Of a stretch of DNA of 5,893 nt, positions 4,733-5,893 are shown one piece after another; within the stretch, counting starts at the first letter, position 1, and each line of letters opens with the position of its first letter. This DNA comes from Nitrosopumilaceae archaeon (GTDB lineage Archaea > Thermoproteota > Nitrososphaeria > Nitrososphaerales > Nitrosopumilaceae). The stretch covers positions 1 through 5,893 of the forward strand of contig JAGWAW010000119.1 of NCBI GenBank assembly GCA_021296165.1, read 5' to 3'. The notes under the pieces are model-generated. The model did not search any database. It had not been told where the DNA came from and saw nothing but the letters and a program-made list of their open reading frames with translations. Both the position numbers and the translations under genes were made by a program.

Positions 4733-5047
4733 GGTAGTAGGGAGGATCGGGGTGCCAGCCGTGCCCCATTCCGAAACCGGCTATACGCGGAGATCAGCAA
4801 CCGCTGGGTAAATCTCTGTGTGGGCAGTTCCCGCCCGGCGCGTTGGGACGAGGTCACGCCGGGGCAGGTGGTTGCAGGTCCGGAGGCGTCCGAAGGGGTG
4901 CCGTCCAAGACCGAGCCGCCGAACGAGACCAGGTCCGGGAGGGAGCAGTCCTAAGGCGGGGCATCCACGCTTCCCCGTCAACGTGGCGGACTGGCGCGCC
5001 CCGAGATGGGGCTGTCCACCCAGGGTGGAGCCGGCGGGGCTACTACC
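4733..5047 (+). ncRNA. ffs: Archaeal 7S signal recognition particle RNA
   Basis: This 315-nt RNA is the scaffold of the SRP, which brings ribosomes making secreted and membrane proteins to the translocon; SRP54 and SRP19 bind it. The ends pair perfectly: GGTAGTAG (4733-4740) with CTACTACC (5040-5047), the helix 1 of archaeal SRP RNAs. The SRP54-binding helix 8 is plain: CCGCC (4916-4920) pairs with GGCGG (4955-4959), enclosing GAACGAGACCAGGTCC, the tetraloop GGGA (4937-4940), and GGGAGCAG, matching the near-universal GGTCCGGAAGGAAGCAG core. Length matches archaeal 7S RNA. A TATA box lies 26 nt upstream, and a run of five T follows the last paired base. ORFs across this stretch are not coding. 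The tetraloop is GGGA rather than the commoner GGAA; it still fits the GNRA class. Confidence 0.93.
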
Positions 5048-5055
5048 TTTTTATC
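5048..5055 (+). promoter_or_regulatory. T-run ending the SRP RNA, doubling as TATA box of the 5078 gene
   Basis: Immediately after the SRP terminal helix comes TTTTTATC. The five T (5048-5052) suit archaeal T-run termination, and the octamer is centred about 26 nt upstream of ATG 5078, exactly where box A belongs for a leaderless gene. It is identical to the octamer at 127-134. Confidence 0.65.
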
Positions 5056-5077
5056 GGTCGTGTGGGGGGCGCGGCGT

Positions 5078-5374
5078 ATGTCCCACTATGAGCGGTTCCG
5101 GGCGTCGGCCCCTCCCGGGGCCCGGGACATGCTTGACGAGCTGAGGGGATACTGCATGGAGCTGGGCGGCGTGGAGAGCGTGCGCGCCCACCGCATTGTG
5201 TATGGCCGGGGCATGTCGTACCGGTGGTTCGCCGACATGGAGCCGGCCGACGGCCACATCATACTCAAGACCCAGAGGGGGTGGCGCCACCCGCCATACA
5301 GGACGCTCATACCCTACGGCGGGGACGCCTCCGGGGCCAAGGAGGCCATCCGGGCTGCCTATGACGCGGTCTAA
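5078..5374 (+). CDS. Small conserved-looking hypothetical protein, possibly DUF5655-like
   Basis: The 98-residue protein starts at ATG 5078, set by the TATA box 26 nt upstream; the longer frame from 5006 would lie inside the SRP RNA. Third positions are strongly G/C, so the gene is real. Its order of parts is a first helix (RDMLDELRGYCMELG), two or three strands (SVRAHRIVYGRGMSYRWFADMEP and GHIILKTQ), and a final helix (SGAKEAIRAAYDAV). This resembles the small alpha/beta proteins called DUF5655, where a strand with a YxRxxxxF-type segment is followed by a C-terminal IRxAY helix; I judge that resemblance weak and from memory. There is no membrane segment or catalytic motif. Its stop TAA (5372-5374) overlaps the stop of the convergent acylphosphatase gene. 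Confidence 0.75.
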   Translation: MSHYERFRASAPPGARDMLDELRGYCMELGGVESVRAHRIVYGRGMSYRWFADMEPADGHIILKTQRGWRHPPYRTLIPYGGDASGAKEAIRAAYDAV

Positions 5375-5649
5375 TACAGCACATCAAATCCGGAGAACCT
5401 GCCGGTCTCCGTCCCCGGCCGGATCTCCACATCCTGTACGATGGCGTTGGCCGGGCCGCGGCGGCACCACTCCGCCAGGATGTCCACCCCGTCGGCCTCC
5501 CCCTCCAGCACCGCCTCCACGCGGCCGTCCTCCAGGTTACGGACCCAGCCCCGCACCGAGTTCTGTATAGCCTGGGCCTTCATGGCCTGCCGGAAGAATA
5601 CGCCCTGGACCCGGCCAGAGACCAGTACATGGAGGCTCTTCTCGGTCAC
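5371..5649 (-). CDS. acyP: Acylphosphatase
   Basis: This 92-residue enzyme hydrolyses carboxyl-phosphate bonds such as that of acetyl phosphate or 1,3-bisphosphoglycerate. Both family signatures are intact: SGRVQGVFFRQ (residues 11-21), with catalytic Arg 20 and the phosphate-binding loop, and GWVRNLEDGRVEAVLEG (residues 34-50), with catalytic Asn 38. The length matches the family. The start is GTG at 5649-5647, chosen because TTATTTAG on the plus strand (5672-5679) gives a TATA box 27 nt upstream; the frame stays open to 5889, but that part is antisense-frame reading across the uL2 gene. It lies 35 nt after uL2 on the same strand with its own promoter, so it need not be an operon partner. 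Its TAG stop overlaps the convergent gene's TAA. Confidence 0.92.
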   Translation of the reverse strand: MTEKSLHVLVSGRVQGVFFRQAMKAQAIQNSVRGWVRNLEDGRVEAVLEGEADGVDILAEWCRRGPANAIVQDVEIRPGTETGRFSGFDVLY

Positions 5650-5671
5650 CGCGCCGGCTTTGGCCGGGACG

Positions 5672-5679
5672 TTATTTAG
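5672..5679 (-). promoter_or_regulatory. TATA box of the acylphosphatase gene
   Basis: On the minus strand this reads CTAAATAA and is centred about 27 nt upstream of the GTG at 5649, consistent with a leaderless mRNA. It starts 6 nt beyond the uL2 stop codon, so the acylphosphatase promoter fills the whole 35-nt gap between the two genes. Confidence 0.55.
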
Positions 5680-5684
5680 GCTTC

Positions 5685-5893
5685 CTAGTTGCGCTTTTTG
5701 AGGCGTGCGCGTCCCGTCTTGCGGGCTGCTATGCTGCCCACCTTGGCTCCGGGCGGCGCGTCCCGGGATACCGTCGAGCTCTGGCCCACGTGCTGGTGCC
5801 GCCCACCGCCGTGGGGGTGGACGTATGCGGCCTGCGCCACGCCCCGCACTATTGGGTACTTGCGTCCCCGGGAGCGGAAGTTGCGCCACTTGC
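5685..5893 (-). CDS. rpl2: Ribosomal protein uL2 (L2), C-terminal part
   Basis: This is the 3' part of the gene for uL2, a 23S rRNA-binding protein next to the peptidyl transferase centre. The window holds 68 residues before TAG 5687-5685; the rest lies beyond the right edge. The conserved C-terminal block is plain: RGVAQAAYVHPHGGGRHQHVG, whose HPHGGG loop with its His is essential for peptidyl transfer in L2 proteins, then STVSRDAPPGAKVGSIAARKTGR, the archaeal/eukaryotic-type ending. The first whole codon (Lys) is 5891-5889. In many archaea uL2 sits in the L3-L4-L23-L2-S19 run; here a different gene with its own promoter follows, so this appears to be the end of its operon segment. Confidence 0.92.
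   Translation of the reverse strand, partial: KWRNFRSRGRKYPIVRGVAQAAYVHPHGGGRHQHVGQSSTVSRDAPPGAKVGSIAARKTGRARLKKRN

Noticed and set aside
4721..5144. Several open frames on both strands
   Set aside because: This stretch is the SRP RNA, shown by the paired ends and the helix 8 core, so these frames are not coding.
5441..5701. Plus-strand frame of 86 codons opposite acylphosphatase
   Set aside because: The minus strand carries both acylphosphatase signatures; the plus frame is its complement shadow, rich in Ser/Pro/Thr.
1..5893. CRISPR array or tRNA genes
   Set aside because: No regularly spaced direct repeats occur, and I found no cloverleaf with a T-arm GGTTCGA-type sequence at a fitting distance.

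Overview
The window reads as archaeal and most likely comes from a high-GC marine Thaumarchaeote of the Cenarchaeum type; this is inference, since no 16S or other marker is present. The archaeal evidence is direct: a 7S-type SRP RNA, an archaeal-type ribosomal protein uL2 C-terminus, an archaeal/eukaryotic-type tRNA thiolase with terminal zinc ribbons, and TATA (box A) elements centred about 26-27 nt upstream of starts or RNA 5' ends, as expected for leaderless transcription. ATA (Ile) and AGG (Arg) codons are frequent in the GC-rich genes.

The left part (1 to about 2600) is accessory DNA. A small helical protein (156-545) overlaps a nucleotidyltransferase of the DUF6036/AbiEii type (535-1046), a layout like a toxin-antitoxin pair, but the nucleotidyltransferase carries a -1 frame disruption near 678-686. 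Next comes a TnpB (IS200/IS605 OrfB) gene, about 1218-2539. Its RuvC triad and zinc finger are complete, but its N-terminus lies in another frame. No TnpA is present. Palindromes at 1089-1141 and hairpins at 2329-2350 and 2503-2523 are candidate element ends or omega-RNA parts. A 15-bp exact repeat (542-556 and 2566-2580) brackets the nucleotidyltransferase and TnpB.

The middle (2597-3329) has an unrecognised GC3-rich gene whose coding signal appears to pass into an overlapping second frame. An intergenic stretch dense in inverted repeats follows.

The right part (3330-5893) is conserved core: the tRNA 2-thiouridine synthase of the NcsA/Ctu1/TtuA family, a roughly 500-nt spacer with one doubtful small ORF, the complete SRP RNA with its own TATA box, a small conserved-looking protein whose TATA box is the T-run ending the SRP RNA, a convergent acylphosphatase, and the 3' end of the uL2 gene. 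Core functions are tRNA modification, protein targeting and ribosome structure. The three frame anomalies all lie in the left and middle parts.
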